49,269 bases of DNA, taken from contig JAHWJY010000007.1 in the NCBI GenBank assembly GCA_019348135.1, forward strand, positions 1 to 49,269. Reading direction: 5' to 3'. The notes beneath the pieces were generated by a model. The model ran no database searches. It saw only the letters and a program-made list of their open reading frames with translations, and was not told the origin of the DNA. Below, piece after piece: positions 41,171-48,911 of this stretch. Source of the stretch: Actinomycetota bacterium. GTDB taxonomy: Bacteria; Actinomycetota; Nitriliruptoria; Nitriliruptorales; Nitriliruptoraceae. Every line of letters starts with the position of its first letter. Position 1 is the stretch's first letter. A program made the position numbers and the translations under genes.

Positions 41171-42163
41171 ATGGATGCTGGGGTCTTCGTCGGCGGGTCG
41201 CTGCTCGCCGCCGTCGTGGCGGGCACGATCGCGTTGCTCGCCCCGTGCTGCTTCTCGGTGATGCTGCCCGCCTACTTCGCGGGCTCCGTGCAGAACCGGC
41301 GGGCGCTCGTCGGCATGACCCTGGTCTACGCAATCGGCGTCGCCACGGTCATCCTGCCGCTCGCCCTCGGCGCGGTGGTCCTCCGACGCCTCCTCATCGA
41401 GCAGCACACCCTCGTCTACATCGGCGGCGGGCTCATCATGCTCGCCATGGCCGCACACACCCTCTTGGGCGGCGAGTTGAAGCTGCCCATGCCCTCCCGC
41501 AAGGCCGGCGCGCCGACCGGACCGCTCGGCGTCTACTCGCTCGGGGTGTTCTCCGGTGTCGCGAGCTCCTGCTGCGCGCCGGTCCTCGCCGGTGTCGTCG
41601 CGCTCGCCGGTGTGGCCGGGTCCTTCACGGCGGCGGCTGCGCTCGGCGGCGCATACGTCTTCGGCATGGTCGCGCCGCTGTTCGTGCTCGCAGCGCTCTG
41701 GGACCGTTACAGCGACCGACTGGCACCACTCCTCAAGCCTCGCACCGTGACGTGGCGGATCGGCCCCTTCCGCCGGACGATCTCCGGCACGGGGCTCGCG
41801 ACCGGCGTCCTGCTCACGGCCGTGGGTGTGGGGATGATCTGGACCGGCGCCGCCGGCGAGGCCATGCCCTCGACCGCGGGTTGGCAGACCGACGTCATCC
41901 TCGCCCTGCAGCGTGCAGGCCGCGCCGTCACGGACGCCCTCGCGTTCGTCCCTGACTGGCTCGCCGGCGTTCTTCTCCTCGCGTTCGTGGCCCTCATCGT
42001 CCGGACCGCGCGCCGGCAGTTGACCGGTCGCAGATCGGTTGAGGACGACGGGACCGGCGCGCGGACGACGTCGGACGCAGGATCCCCGCAGAACGGCACC
42101 GACTGCTGCCCCGCCCCCACCACCGAACCACAGGATGACGACCGTGTCCCGATCGACAACTGA
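41171..42163 (+). CDS. CcdA-like membrane protein with paired cysteines (copy 3)
   Basis: A 330-residue polytopic protein. The family cysteines are doubled: LLAPCCFSVMLPAYFAG in helix 1 and GVASSCCAPVLAGVV in helix 4. It has a longer C-terminal membrane part than CcdA (about 205-285) and a cytoplasmic tail with GTDCCPAPTTEPQ, a third CC pair that could bind metal. The double cysteines suggest metal or altered redox chemistry rather than a standard CcdA. The redoxin gene overlaps its end. Confidence 0.85.
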   Translation: MDAGVFVGGSLLAAVVAGTIALLAPCCFSVMLPAYFAGSVQNRRALVGMTLVYAIGVATVILPLALGAVVLRRLLIEQHTLVYIGGGLIMLAMAAHTLLGGELKLPMPSRKAGAPTGPLGVYSLGVFSGVASSCCAPVLAGVVALAGVAGSFTAAAALGGAYVFGMVAPLFVLAALWDRYSDRLAPLLKPRTVTWRIGPFRRTISGTGLATGVLLTAVGVGMIWTGAAGEAMPSTAGWQTDVILALQRAGRAVTDALAFVPDWLAGVLLLAFVALIVRTARRQLTGRRSVEDDGTGARTTSDAGSPQNGTDCCPAPTTEPQDDDRVPIDN

Positions 42164-42797
42164 CACCGAGGCCGGCGCCAACCGGCTCATCACCGCGACC
42201 GTCGTCGGCGTGGCCGCCGCGTTCGCCGGAGTCGCACTCTTCGGCGGAGGGAGCGACGCCTCGAACGCCGCAGGGATCCAGGAGGCGCCGTCCGGCTACG
42301 CCTTCCAGGTCGGCGACCCGGGTGTCGGCGAGCCGGCTCCCGCGATCCAGGCGGCCGCGACGACCGGCGAGTTCGATCTGGCCGCGTACCGCGGTGAGCG
42401 GGTCCTGCTCTACTTCCAGGAGGGCTTGATGTGCCAACCGTGCTGGGACCAGCTCACGGAGCTGGAGGCACGCTGGGACGAGGTTGAAGCACTCGGCGTG
42501 AACGCGTTAGCGAGCGTCACGACCGACGGACTCTCCGGGCTGGAGCAGAAGGTGGCCATCGAGGGCATCTCGACACCCGTCGTCGCCGACCCGGAGCGCG
42601 CCATCTCGGAGCGGTACACCACGCTGGACTACGGCATGATGGGCGGCAGCCACAACGGCCACACGTTCATCGTCGTCGGCCCTGACGGGACCATCGAGTG
42701 GCGCGCCGACTACGGCGGTGCCCCCGACTACACGATGTACCTGCCGGTCGACGCGGTCCTGAAGGACCTCGAGGCCGGTCTCGAGGGATCGGCATGA
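42135..42797 (+). CDS. Membrane-anchored peroxiredoxin/redoxin-like protein
   Basis: A 220-residue protein from ATG 42135, overlapping the previous gene by 29 bases; GTG 42144 is an alternative start. One membrane helix (about 19-37), then a thioredoxin-fold domain with LLYFQEGLMCQPCWDQLTEL (C100, C103), a hybrid between the AhpC/TSA fold and a CxxC oxidoreductase, and GHTFIVVGPDGTIEWRADYG. It is probably the extracytoplasmic partner of the CcdA-like proteins on either side. Its stop overlaps the next start (ATGA). Confidence 0.85.
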   Translation: MTTVSRSTTDTEAGANRLITATVVGVAAAFAGVALFGGGSDASNAAGIQEAPSGYAFQVGDPGVGEPAPAIQAAATTGEFDLAAYRGERVLLYFQEGLMCQPCWDQLTELEARWDEVEALGVNALASVTTDGLSGLEQKVAIEGISTPVVADPERAISERYTTLDYGMMGGSHNGHTFIVVGPDGTIEWRADYGGAPDYTMYLPVDAVLKDLEAGLEGSA

Positions 42798-43060
42798 CAG
42801 CGCTCGAGGTGACCCTGCTCACGCAGGACGCCTGCGGGTTCTGCGACGACGCCAAGGCGATCCTCGACCGCCTGGCGGACGACCACCCCATCCGAGTCGT
42901 CGAGCTCGACCTGGGCACCGACGAAGGTCGACAACTCGCGGAGCGGTCGGGTGTTCTCTTCCCGCCGGGCATCCTCTTCGACGGTGACCCCATCTCGTAC
43001 GGGCGTCCGTCGGAACGACGACTCCGCAAGGAACTGCGGCGCCGGCTCGACGGGCGCTGA
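42794..43060 (+). CDS. Glutaredoxin-like thiol protein
   Basis: An 88-residue cytoplasmic protein. Starts with VTLLTQDACGFCDDAKAILD, carrying C14-G-F-C17 at the first helix as in glutaredoxins, and has a cis-Pro-like loop LFPPGILFDGDP. It would supply or take electrons from the cytoplasmic side for the membrane proteins of the operon. Translationally coupled by ATGA to the redoxin gene. The last CcdA-like gene starts 71 bases later. Confidence 0.88.
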   Translation: MTALEVTLLTQDACGFCDDAKAILDRLADDHPIRVVELDLGTDEGRQLAERSGVLFPPGILFDGDPISYGRPSERRLRKELRRRLDGR

Positions 43061-43131
43061 CGCGAGAGTTGCGAAGGCGACTCGACCACCTATCTGCGTG
43101 TGTGGCACGCGGACGTGATGGAGGATGATCG

Positions 43132-43866
43132 ATGGTCGAAGCGCTCATCGGGCGGCTGGCGGAGGGGTCACTCCTCGGCCCGCTCCTCGGGCTGTTGATC
43201 GGCGCGCTCCTGGGACTGTCGCCGATCGCGCTCCCGACCATCCCCGCGGTCCTCTCCACTGTCTCGCGCGGGTACGTCTACGAGAACGGGTACCGCCTCC
43301 GGACTCCCGTTGCTGAGGCGTTCCCGTCCATCCTCGCGTTCACGGCGGGGATGAACGGGGTGCTCGGCATCGCCGGGTACGTCTTCGTCACGGTCACCGT
43401 CGTGCTGGCGCGAGCGGCCGTCGCCCTCCATCTGTTCGCCGCCGCCGCCATGCTCGTCCTGGCGTTCCGCCTGCTGACTCGGAGGACGAGCGTCTGTGGT
43501 CGGCCGGGCGCCATCCCGCCAGAACCGGGCCGCGCCTTCCTCTACGGCGTCGGCTTCTCGATCGGCGGCTGCCCCGGCTGCGGCCCGGTGGCGTTGGCCG
43601 TCGGAAGCGCCGCGGCCGCCGTCGCCGGCCCCGTGTACGGCCTGGCCATCATCGTGGCGTTCGTGCTCGGACACGCGCTGGTGCTGCTGGCCGCGGCGGC
43701 CATCGGGTCGCGGTTGCTACCGGACGGCCACGTGTCATGGCTGCGGCTCGATCTTCTCGTCGGCGTCCTGCTGCTGTTGGGAACCGCGTACTACGTGTTC
43801 CGGATCATCAACGGTGACGTCACCACGCTGCTGCCAGGGGAGCCAGGCAGCACGGTCCTGCCGTAA
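43132..43866 (+). CDS. Divergent CcdA/DsbD-like membrane protein lacking the first cysteine (copy 4)
   Basis: A 244-residue polytopic protein. The helix 1 motif is LLGLSPIALPTIPAVLSTVS, where the usual Cys after Ser-Pro is Ile, so the first redox cysteine is missing. Helix 4 retains GGCPGCGPVALAVG with two cysteines (C147, C150), and VCGRPG adds another. It may use the CxxC pair within one helix, or act as a metal transporter. Fifth gene of the operon from 40818. It converges with the Rieske gene after 6 bases. Confidence 0.8.
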   Translation: MVEALIGRLAEGSLLGPLLGLLIGALLGLSPIALPTIPAVLSTVSRGYVYENGYRLRTPVAEAFPSILAFTAGMNGVLGIAGYVFVTVTVVLARAAVALHLFAAAAMLVLAFRLLTRRTSVCGRPGAIPPEPGRAFLYGVGFSIGGCPGCGPVALAVGSAAAAVAGPVYGLAIIVAFVLGHALVLLAAAAIGSRLLPDGHVSWLRLDLLVGVLLLLGTAYYVFRIINGDVTTLLPGEPGSTVLP

Positions 43867-43872
43867 CCGCCG

Positions 43873-44490
43873 TCACAGGTCGACACAGTGGGGGCCTTCG
43901 GGCTCCTGCTGCAGGACCCGCTCGGTCCGCGATGGCCCGGTCAGGAGAGTGGCCGTGTCGACGACCAACTGGCCGGCGTCGTCGAGTCGGGTCGGGAAGC
44001 GGTCCAGACCACGGGGGGCCGGTCCGCCCATCCACTCGCCCCATCGGTTGTACTTGGAGCCGTGGCACGGGCATTCGAACCACTGGGAGGACTGGCACCA
44101 CGGCACGCGGCATCCCAGGTGGGGGCACTTGTGGTAGAGCGCCATCAGTCCCTCGCCGGACGGGAGCACGACGTGGTCGTCCCCGTAGGCGTCGTCGGCG
44201 CCAGGACTCGCGGGGTCCCACGTGACGACGTAGAGCCGACCGGCGGGATATGCGAGCGGAGCGCGTTCCTGGCGGATCGAGGCCGCGACCTCGGCGGCGG
44301 GCGACGGCAGCGTGATCTGGGCCCCGAAGCCGCCGCGCAGGTTCGGCCACAGGAACCCGATCGTCGCCACCCCGAACGACGCCAGGCCCGTGCCGGTCGC
44401 GCCGAGGAGGGAGAGCCGGAGGAAGTCGCGTCGCCGTACGGAGCGGTCGCCCACCGTCTCGGAGCTCGTGGTGGAAGGAGCCATACGCAT
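43873..44490 (-). CDS. Tat-exported Rieske [2Fe-2S] protein
   Basis: A 205-residue protein from ATG 44490 (or ATG 44484). Twin-arginine signal RSVRRRDFLRLSLLG leads to one membrane anchor (about 27-47). The cluster-binding residues are C122 and H124 in KCPHLGC, and C140 and H143 in CPCHGSKYN, with C127 and C142 as the structural disulphide. This resembles actinobacterial ubiquinol/menaquinol-cytochrome c reductase Rieske subunits, but no cytochrome b gene is adjacent. The divergent class E sortase shares the promoter region and an operator-like dyad. Confidence 0.92.
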   Translation of the reverse strand: MRMAPSTTSSETVGDRSVRRRDFLRLSLLGATGTGLASFGVATIGFLWPNLRGGFGAQITLPSPAAEVAASIRQERAPLAYPAGRLYVVTWDPASPGADDAYGDDHVVLPSGEGLMALYHKCPHLGCRVPWCQSSQWFECPCHGSKYNRWGEWMGGPAPRGLDRFPTRLDDAGQLVVDTATLLTGPSRTERVLQQEPEGPHCVDL

Positions 44491-44508
44491 CACCGCCTGC
44501 GCCCAGGG

Positions 44509-44528
44509 TACTATCGCTGCGTAGTACT
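44509..44528. promoter_or_regulatory. BlaI-type operator between Rieske and sortase genes
   Basis: TACTATCG then CTG then CGTAGTACT: matches the blaI/ccmA site (in reverse) at most positions, including CGTAGTAC. TACTAT itself is a good -10 for the sortase direction, and its complement serves the Rieske direction 19 bases from ATG 44490. Confidence 0.6.
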
Positions 44529-44633
44529 GTCTACGGTCGGGAGACGCGTGACCGCGACCAACGAGGTTCGGCGTGGCCTTCGCCGCAGTCGTGATGGCTG
44601 TTGCCGTCGCGGACGGCGGCATCCGAGGATCCC

Positions 44634-45449
44634 GTGACCACTCGGGAACCCGCGGGGCTCGCGTACGACGTTCCCGTCGCCAAGCGACGTTCGTCGGCGA
44701 CCGGCTACGTCCTCGATGCCCTGCGCCAGCGACCGGCGGGACACCTCGTGCTGAATGGCCTCGTGGTCGTCCTGTTCCTGTCGGGGTCCGGCATGTTCGC
44801 GTACCCGTTCTTCACCGACGTCTACACCGAGCAGGTCGTCCAGACGCGCCTGGAGAACGAGTTCGAGGAGTTCGTGGCTCTCGGGGTCGAGACGTTCGAG
44901 GACTGGGAGGCCTCGGTTCGGGGTCAGACCGGGGCCGCGCTGACCAAGATCGCCATCCCCGACATCGAGGTGGAGACGCTCGTGGTGCAGGGTGTCTCGC
45001 CTGCCGCGCTGCGTGCTGGCGCGGGCCACTTCCCCGACTCCGCCCTCCCGGGTCAGGTCGGCAACGTGGCGATCGCGGGACACCGGACCACCTACGGGAA
45101 GCCCTTCAACCGCATCGACGAGCTCAGGGTCGGATCACCGATCTGGCTGGAGACCCCGGTGGGCGACTTCGAGTACGTGGTCGTCGCGCCGCCCACCGAT
45201 CTGGACTGCGAGCCCTACGGTGAGCGTCCTGGAGGCTCGCCCGACAGCGGGGCGTGCCTCACCGATCCGCGCGGCTGGCCGATGATCGCCGAGACGGACG
45301 GCCCGGTGGTCACGCTCATGGCCTGCCACCCCAAGGGCTCAGCCGCCGAGCGGATCTGGATCCGTGCCGAGCTGGTGGCCTCCCACGATCCGGGGACGAG
45401 AGCAGCGCGGGTCAGGTTGGCGGAGCCGGCGGGCCAGCCGCCGGCGTAG
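44634..45449 (+). CDS. Class E sortase
   Basis: A 271-residue transpeptidase; GTG 44634 has GAGG at proper distance. One N-terminal membrane helix (about 38-56), then the sortase barrel. Catalytic His150 is in NVAIAGHRTTYGKPF, Cys231 in VTLMACHPKG and Arg240 in SAAERIWIRAEL. An insertion with two cysteines (DCEPYGERPGG, GACLTDP) near residues 191-208 may form a disulphide. It would attach surface proteins carrying an LAxTG-type signal to the cell wall; no such substrate is seen in the window. The convergent copA gene is separated by a long inverted repeat. Confidence 0.92.
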   Translation: MTTREPAGLAYDVPVAKRRSSATGYVLDALRQRPAGHLVLNGLVVVLFLSGSGMFAYPFFTDVYTEQVVQTRLENEFEEFVALGVETFEDWEASVRGQTGAALTKIAIPDIEVETLVVQGVSPAALRAGAGHFPDSALPGQVGNVAIAGHRTTYGKPFNRIDELRVGSPIWLETPVGDFEYVVVAPPTDLDCEPYGERPGGSPDSGACLTDPRGWPMIAETDGPVVTLMACHPKGSAAERIWIRAELVASHDPGTRAARVRLAEPAGQPPA

Positions 45450-45500
45450 GTCGCCGGCGGTCCGAACGGCATGAGGTCCGGAGCGCTACCGCCGGCGACC
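45449..45500. terminator. Bidirectional terminator between sortase and copA
   Basis: A 13-bp perfect inverted repeat, GGTCGCCGGCGGT and ACCGCCGGCGACC, with a 26-base loop. It covers the gap and the last codons of copA, so it can end both convergent transcripts. Confidence 0.6.
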
Positions 45501-47891
45501 GAAGCGACGCAGCCGCACGGAGTTGCCGACGACGCTGACGCTCGAGAAGGCCATGGCGCCGCCGGCGATGATCGGATTCAAGAGACCGAGTGCCGCGAGC
45601 GGAAGGGCGAGCGTGTTGTAGCCGAACGCCCACCCGAGGTTCTGCAGGATCGTCCGGTAGGTCCGCCGCGAGAGCTGGATCGCCGTGACGACGCCGTCGA
45701 GGTGGTCACGCATGAGCGTGAGGTCGCTCGACTCGATGGCGACGTCGGTGCCGGTGCCGATGGCGATGCCGAGGTCGGCCTGGACGAGGGCCGGCGCGTC
45801 GTTCACGCCGTCGCCGACCATGGCGACGACCTCGCCCTCCGCCTGGAGCCGCTCGACCTCGCTCTTCTTGTCCCGCGGGAGCACCTCGGCCATCACCCGG
45901 TCGATGCCGACCTGTGCGGCGATGGCGTTGGCCGTGGTGGCGTTGTCGCCGGTGATCATCGCCACCGTCAGGCCGAGCTCGTGCAGCTGTGCGACCACGT
46001 CGCGCGCCTCGTCCTTCAACGTGTCTGCGACCGCGACGACCCCGCGGACCTCGCCGTGCCAGCCGGCGAGGACCGCCGTCTTGCCGTCGGCCTCCAGCCG
46101 CGCGGCGGCGTTCTCCAGCGCCTCGCCGACCACGAGGCCGGCTTCGGCCATGAGCTTGCGCCTGCCGACCCACACGGTGACGCCGTCGACGTCCGCCTGG
46201 ACCCCGTGGCCGGCGACGGCCTCGAAGGCCGTGACGGATGGCAGGTCGCCGACACGTTCCTCAGCGGCGGTGACGATGGCCCGACCGATGGGGTGCTCCG
46301 AGTCGGCCTCGACCGCGCCGACGTGCCGTAGCAAGGTCACCTCGTCGATGTCATCGCTCGTGACGACGTCCGTGAGCGTCATCTGGCCGCGGGTCAGCGT
46401 CCCGGTCTTGTCGAAGACGACCGTCGTGATGGTCCGCGTCCGTTCCAGCGCCTCGACGCCTTTGATGAGGATCCCGAGCTCGGCACCGCGACCGGTGCCG
46501 ACCATGATCGCGGTGGGCGTCGCGAGCCCCAGCGCGCACGGGCAGGCGATGATGAGGACGGCGACCGCGGCCACGAGGCCGCCGACGGGATCGCCGGCGA
46601 GGAGCCACCAGCCGAGGAACGTCACGACAGCGACGGCCATGACGATCGGCACGAAGACGGCGGAGATCCGGTCGGCGAGCCGCTGGACGCCCGCCTTCCC
46701 GGCCTGCGCCTCCTCGACCAGCCGCACGATCTGGGCGAGTGCGGTCTCCCCGCCGACGGCCGTCGCCTCGACCGTGAGCACCCCGGAGGTGTTGACGGTC
46801 GCGCCGGCGACCTTCGAGCCCTCGGTCTTCTCGACGGGGACGGACTCACCGGTGAGCATCGACTCGTCGACCGCCGACGCGCCGTCGACGACCACGCCGT
46901 CGGTGGGGATCTTCTCGCCGGGGCGGACACGCATCCGGTCGCCGACCCGGACGTCGTCGATGGGAACCATGACCTCGCGACCGTCACGGATGACGCGCGC
47001 CTCCTTGGCGCCGAGTTGGAGCAGGGCGCGGATGGCCTTGCCGGCACGGTTCTTGGCGCGGGCCTCGAAGTACCGTCCGAGCGCCAGGAACGCGATGATG
47101 AGCGCGGCGACCTCGAAGTAGAGGAAGCCGCCGACGAAGAGCGCGACGGTCGAGTACACGAACGCCGCGAGCGTGCCGATCGCGATCAGCGTGTCCATGT
47201 TGGCCGTGAGCCGCCGCGCCCGGCGGCCGGCCTCGCGGATGAACGGCCAGCCGATCCAGAACTGAACGGGCGTGGCGAGCGCCAGCTGCGTCCACCGCGC
47301 CCACGGCTGCTCGCCGATCTCGCCGGAGAACATCGCGAACCACAGCAGCGCCAGTGATGGGGGAGTCGCGATCAGCGTGCGGACCAGCCACCCGCGCTCG
47401 GCCGCCTTCCCGACGTCGTCGGCGTCCGCGGTCTCCTCGGTGAGCTCCGCGGCAGGGGACAGGCCGTAGCCGATGCGATCGACGGCGCCCTGCAGGGCAT
47501 CGGCGGTGGCCGTTCCGGGGTCGAGCTCCACCTGGGCCCGTCCAGTGGCGAAGTTCACGTCCGCGCGCAGCACCCCGGGCTGCTTGCCGAGGGTCTTCTG
47601 GACGCGTGTCGCGCATGAGCCACACGTCATGCCCTGGACGTCGAAGTCGAGCGTGCGAACGCCGGTCCGGCGGAGTTGGTAGCCGAGGTCGTCAACGGCC
47701 CGCGACAGGGCCGCGGGATCCACGTCCGGCGTGACGTCGACGCGGGCTCGCCCGGTCGCGAAGTTCACCCCGGCGGCGGTGACGCCCGGCTGCTTGCCCA
47801 GTGTCTTCTGGATCCGCGCGGCGCACGAGCCGCACGTCATGCCGTCGACGTCGAAGTCGAGCGTCTGGCTGCTGGCGGTCGGGGTCGTCAT
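45486..47891 (-). CDS. copA: Copper-translocating P1B-type ATPase with two HMA domains
   Basis: An 801-residue ATPase from ATG 47891. Two N-terminal heavy-metal domains each have GMTCGSC (C20/C23 and C90/C93) and are close duplicates of one another. The membrane metal site is CPC in [13 protein letters not shown], the phosphorylation loop DKTGT, the HP motif in DSEHPIGRA, and hinge [13 protein letters not shown] is in [11 protein letters not shown]. This is the P1B-1 pattern of Cu(I) exporters. The last membrane segment ([20 protein letters not shown]) has the Tyr-Asn of the family and is followed by [17 protein letters not shown]. An operator-like region with a long leader lies upstream (48081-48129). 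Confidence 0.97.
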   Translation of the reverse strand: MTTPTASSQTLDFDVDGMTCGSCAARIQKTLGKQPGVTAAGVNFATGRARVDVTPDVDPAALSRAVDDLGYQLRRTGVRTLDFDVQGMTCGSCATRVQKTLGKQPGVLRADVNFATGRAQVELDPGTATADALQGAVDRIGYGLSPAAELTEETADADDVGKAAERGWLVRTLIATPPSLALLWFAMFSGEIGEQPWARWTQLALATPVQFWIGWPFIREAGRRARRLTANMDTLIAIGTLAAFVYSTVALFVGGFLYFEVAALIIAFLALGRYFEARAKNRAGKAIRALLQLGAKEARVIRDGREVMVPIDDVRVGDRMRVRPGEKIPTDGVVVDGASAVDESMLTGESVPVEKTEGSKVAGATVNTSGVLTVEATAVGGETALAQIVRLVEEAQAGKAGVQRLADRISAVFVPIVMAVAVVTFLGWWLLAGDPVGGLVAAVAVLIIACPCALGLATPTAIMVGTGRGAELGILIKGVEALERTRTITTVVFDKTGTLTRGQMTLTDVVTSDDIDEVTLLRHVGAVEADSEHPIGRAIVTAAEERVGDLPSVTAFEAVAGHGVQADVDGVTVWVGRRKLMAEAGLVVGEALENAAARLEADGKTAVLAGWHGEVRGVVAVADTLKDEARDVVAQLHELGLTVAMITGDNATTANAIAAQVGIDRVMAEVLPRDKKSEVERLQAEGEVVAMVGDGVNDAPALVQADLGIAIGTGTDVAIESSDLTLMRDHLDGVVTAIQLSRRTYRTILQNLGWAFGYNTLALPLAALGLLNPIIAGGAMAFSSVSVVGNSVRLRRFGRRR

Positions 47892-48221
47892 AGCTGGGTG
47901 AGCTCCTCGCTGGGGGGTTGCCGTGCAGGCGTCAGTCGGCGGCGCAAGGCGGTCCTCTCGCACGTCCGCGGCTGCGTGGGGCCGCGACGATCTCCACCTG
48001 CCGCCGGCGCGGACGGCGCCCGGACACAGGTTTCGAGGTCGGAGCGCAGCGCCTCGCGTCCGCCGTAGCCGCAGATGCCATACTACCGTCGTGTCGTACG
48101 AGTGTTACGACGGCAGCGTAGTTGCTATGGTGGCCACCAGAACTCCAGCGCGTGCGAGAACGCGCCCGTCTCGCCTGCAAGCCACTAGCGAGATCCGGTC
48201 TTACCTGAGGACGGCCAGACC
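47892..48221. other. 330-base divergent promoter region of copA and the SHOCT gene
   Basis: No gene seen. It holds the operator-like cluster near 48081-48129. If the -10-like TAGTAT (minus strand, 48080-48085) is used, the copA message has an unusually long leader of about 180 bases, which could carry further control. Confidence 0.5.
48081..48129. promoter_or_regulatory. BlaI-type operator cluster upstream of copA and the SHOCT gene
   Basis: Starts with TACTACCGTCGT, contains the palindrome TCGTACGA, and ends with ACGACGGCAGCGTAGT, which inverts to ACTAC and CGTCGT of the left part. The outer arms form an imperfect dyad of about 40 bases around TCGTACGAG. It covers minus-strand TAGTAT and plus-strand GCTATG -10-like hexamers. 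Confidence 0.5.
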
Positions 48222-48440
48222 ATGATGATGGACGGATGCGGCGGCGGCATGCTGCTGGGATCGCTGCTCTTCCTCGTGCTGATCGTCGGCGGCATCTGGC
48301 TCGCTGTGCGGGCGTTCCAGGGGGGCAGCGGCTCGTCGGCGACTGGTCCGTCGGCGATGGGAGTCCTCGAGGAGCGGTTCGCCCGCGGCGAGATCGACCG
48401 CGAGGAGTTCGAGGACCGCCGGCGCGCGCTCGAGTCGTAG
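48222..48440 (+). CDS. Small membrane protein with SHOCT domain
   Basis: A 72-residue protein from ATG 48222. MMMDGCGGGM, then one membrane helix (about 10-30), a Gly/Ser linker and a SHOCT module (VLEERFARGEIDREEFEDRR) at the C-terminus. It resembles the tail of the cytochrome fusion at 20475-21071. Function unknown. The divergent gene is copA, so both may answer to the same operator. Confidence 0.85.
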   Translation: MMMDGCGGGMLLGSLLFLVLIVGGIWLAVRAFQGGSGSSATGPSAMGVLEERFARGEIDREEFEDRRRALES

Positions 48441-48452
48441 CTCGCCGCGCCA

Positions 48453-48911
48453 TCACTCGCCGGCGCAGTCCTCGCGGGTGCGTTCGTCCTGGAAGTCCCG
48501 CTGTTCCTCGGTCCACCACGTCCGGATGTAGGCGAGTACGGCAGCGATGTCGTCGTCGCTCAGCTCGTCGCCGAACGCCGGCATCGTGGGAAAGTCCTGG
48601 GGTGCCTCCGGCCGGGGCGCGGGGCCCTCGCGGATGATCTCCTCGAGGACGCAGTCGCCGTGGTGCCAGGTGTGCCCTTCGGCGTTGTGCCGGGGTGGGA
48701 TCTCGTTGATCTCGCCGCCCGTCGGCCCTCCGTGGCAGCCGACGCACGACGCCTCGTAGATCTCCTGCCCTCGTGCGATCGTGTCGGGATCGGCAGGCGA
48801 GCGGCCGGACCCGCAGCCGGCGGCGACTGCGGCGACCGTGATGCCGACGAGCAGCCTGCGACGTCCGCCCCGTCGGGGCGGGGCGGGAACGGTCCGCGGC
48901 ACGTCGGTCAT
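48453..48911 (-). CDS. Monohaem cytochrome c lipoprotein
   Basis: A 152-residue protein from ATG 48911, overlapping the nuoN stop (ATGA). Export signal about 14-33 with a possible lipobox (VAAGCGSG). Haem site CVGCHGG (C56, C59, H60), axial Met in FPTMPAFGDELSDDD, and the final helix DIAAVLAYIRTWWTEEQ. An extra GHTWHHGDCVLEE insert adds His and Cys. It would carry electrons outside the membrane and need the Ccm system for haem attachment. It converges with the SHOCT gene. Confidence 0.9.
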   Translation of the reverse strand: MTDVPRTVPAPPRRGGRRRLLVGITVAAVAAGCGSGRSPADPDTIARGQEIYEASCVGCHGGPTGGEINEIPPRHNAEGHTWHHGDCVLEEIIREGPAPRPEAPQDFPTMPAFGDELSDDDIAAVLAYIRTWWTEEQRDFQDERTREDCAGE

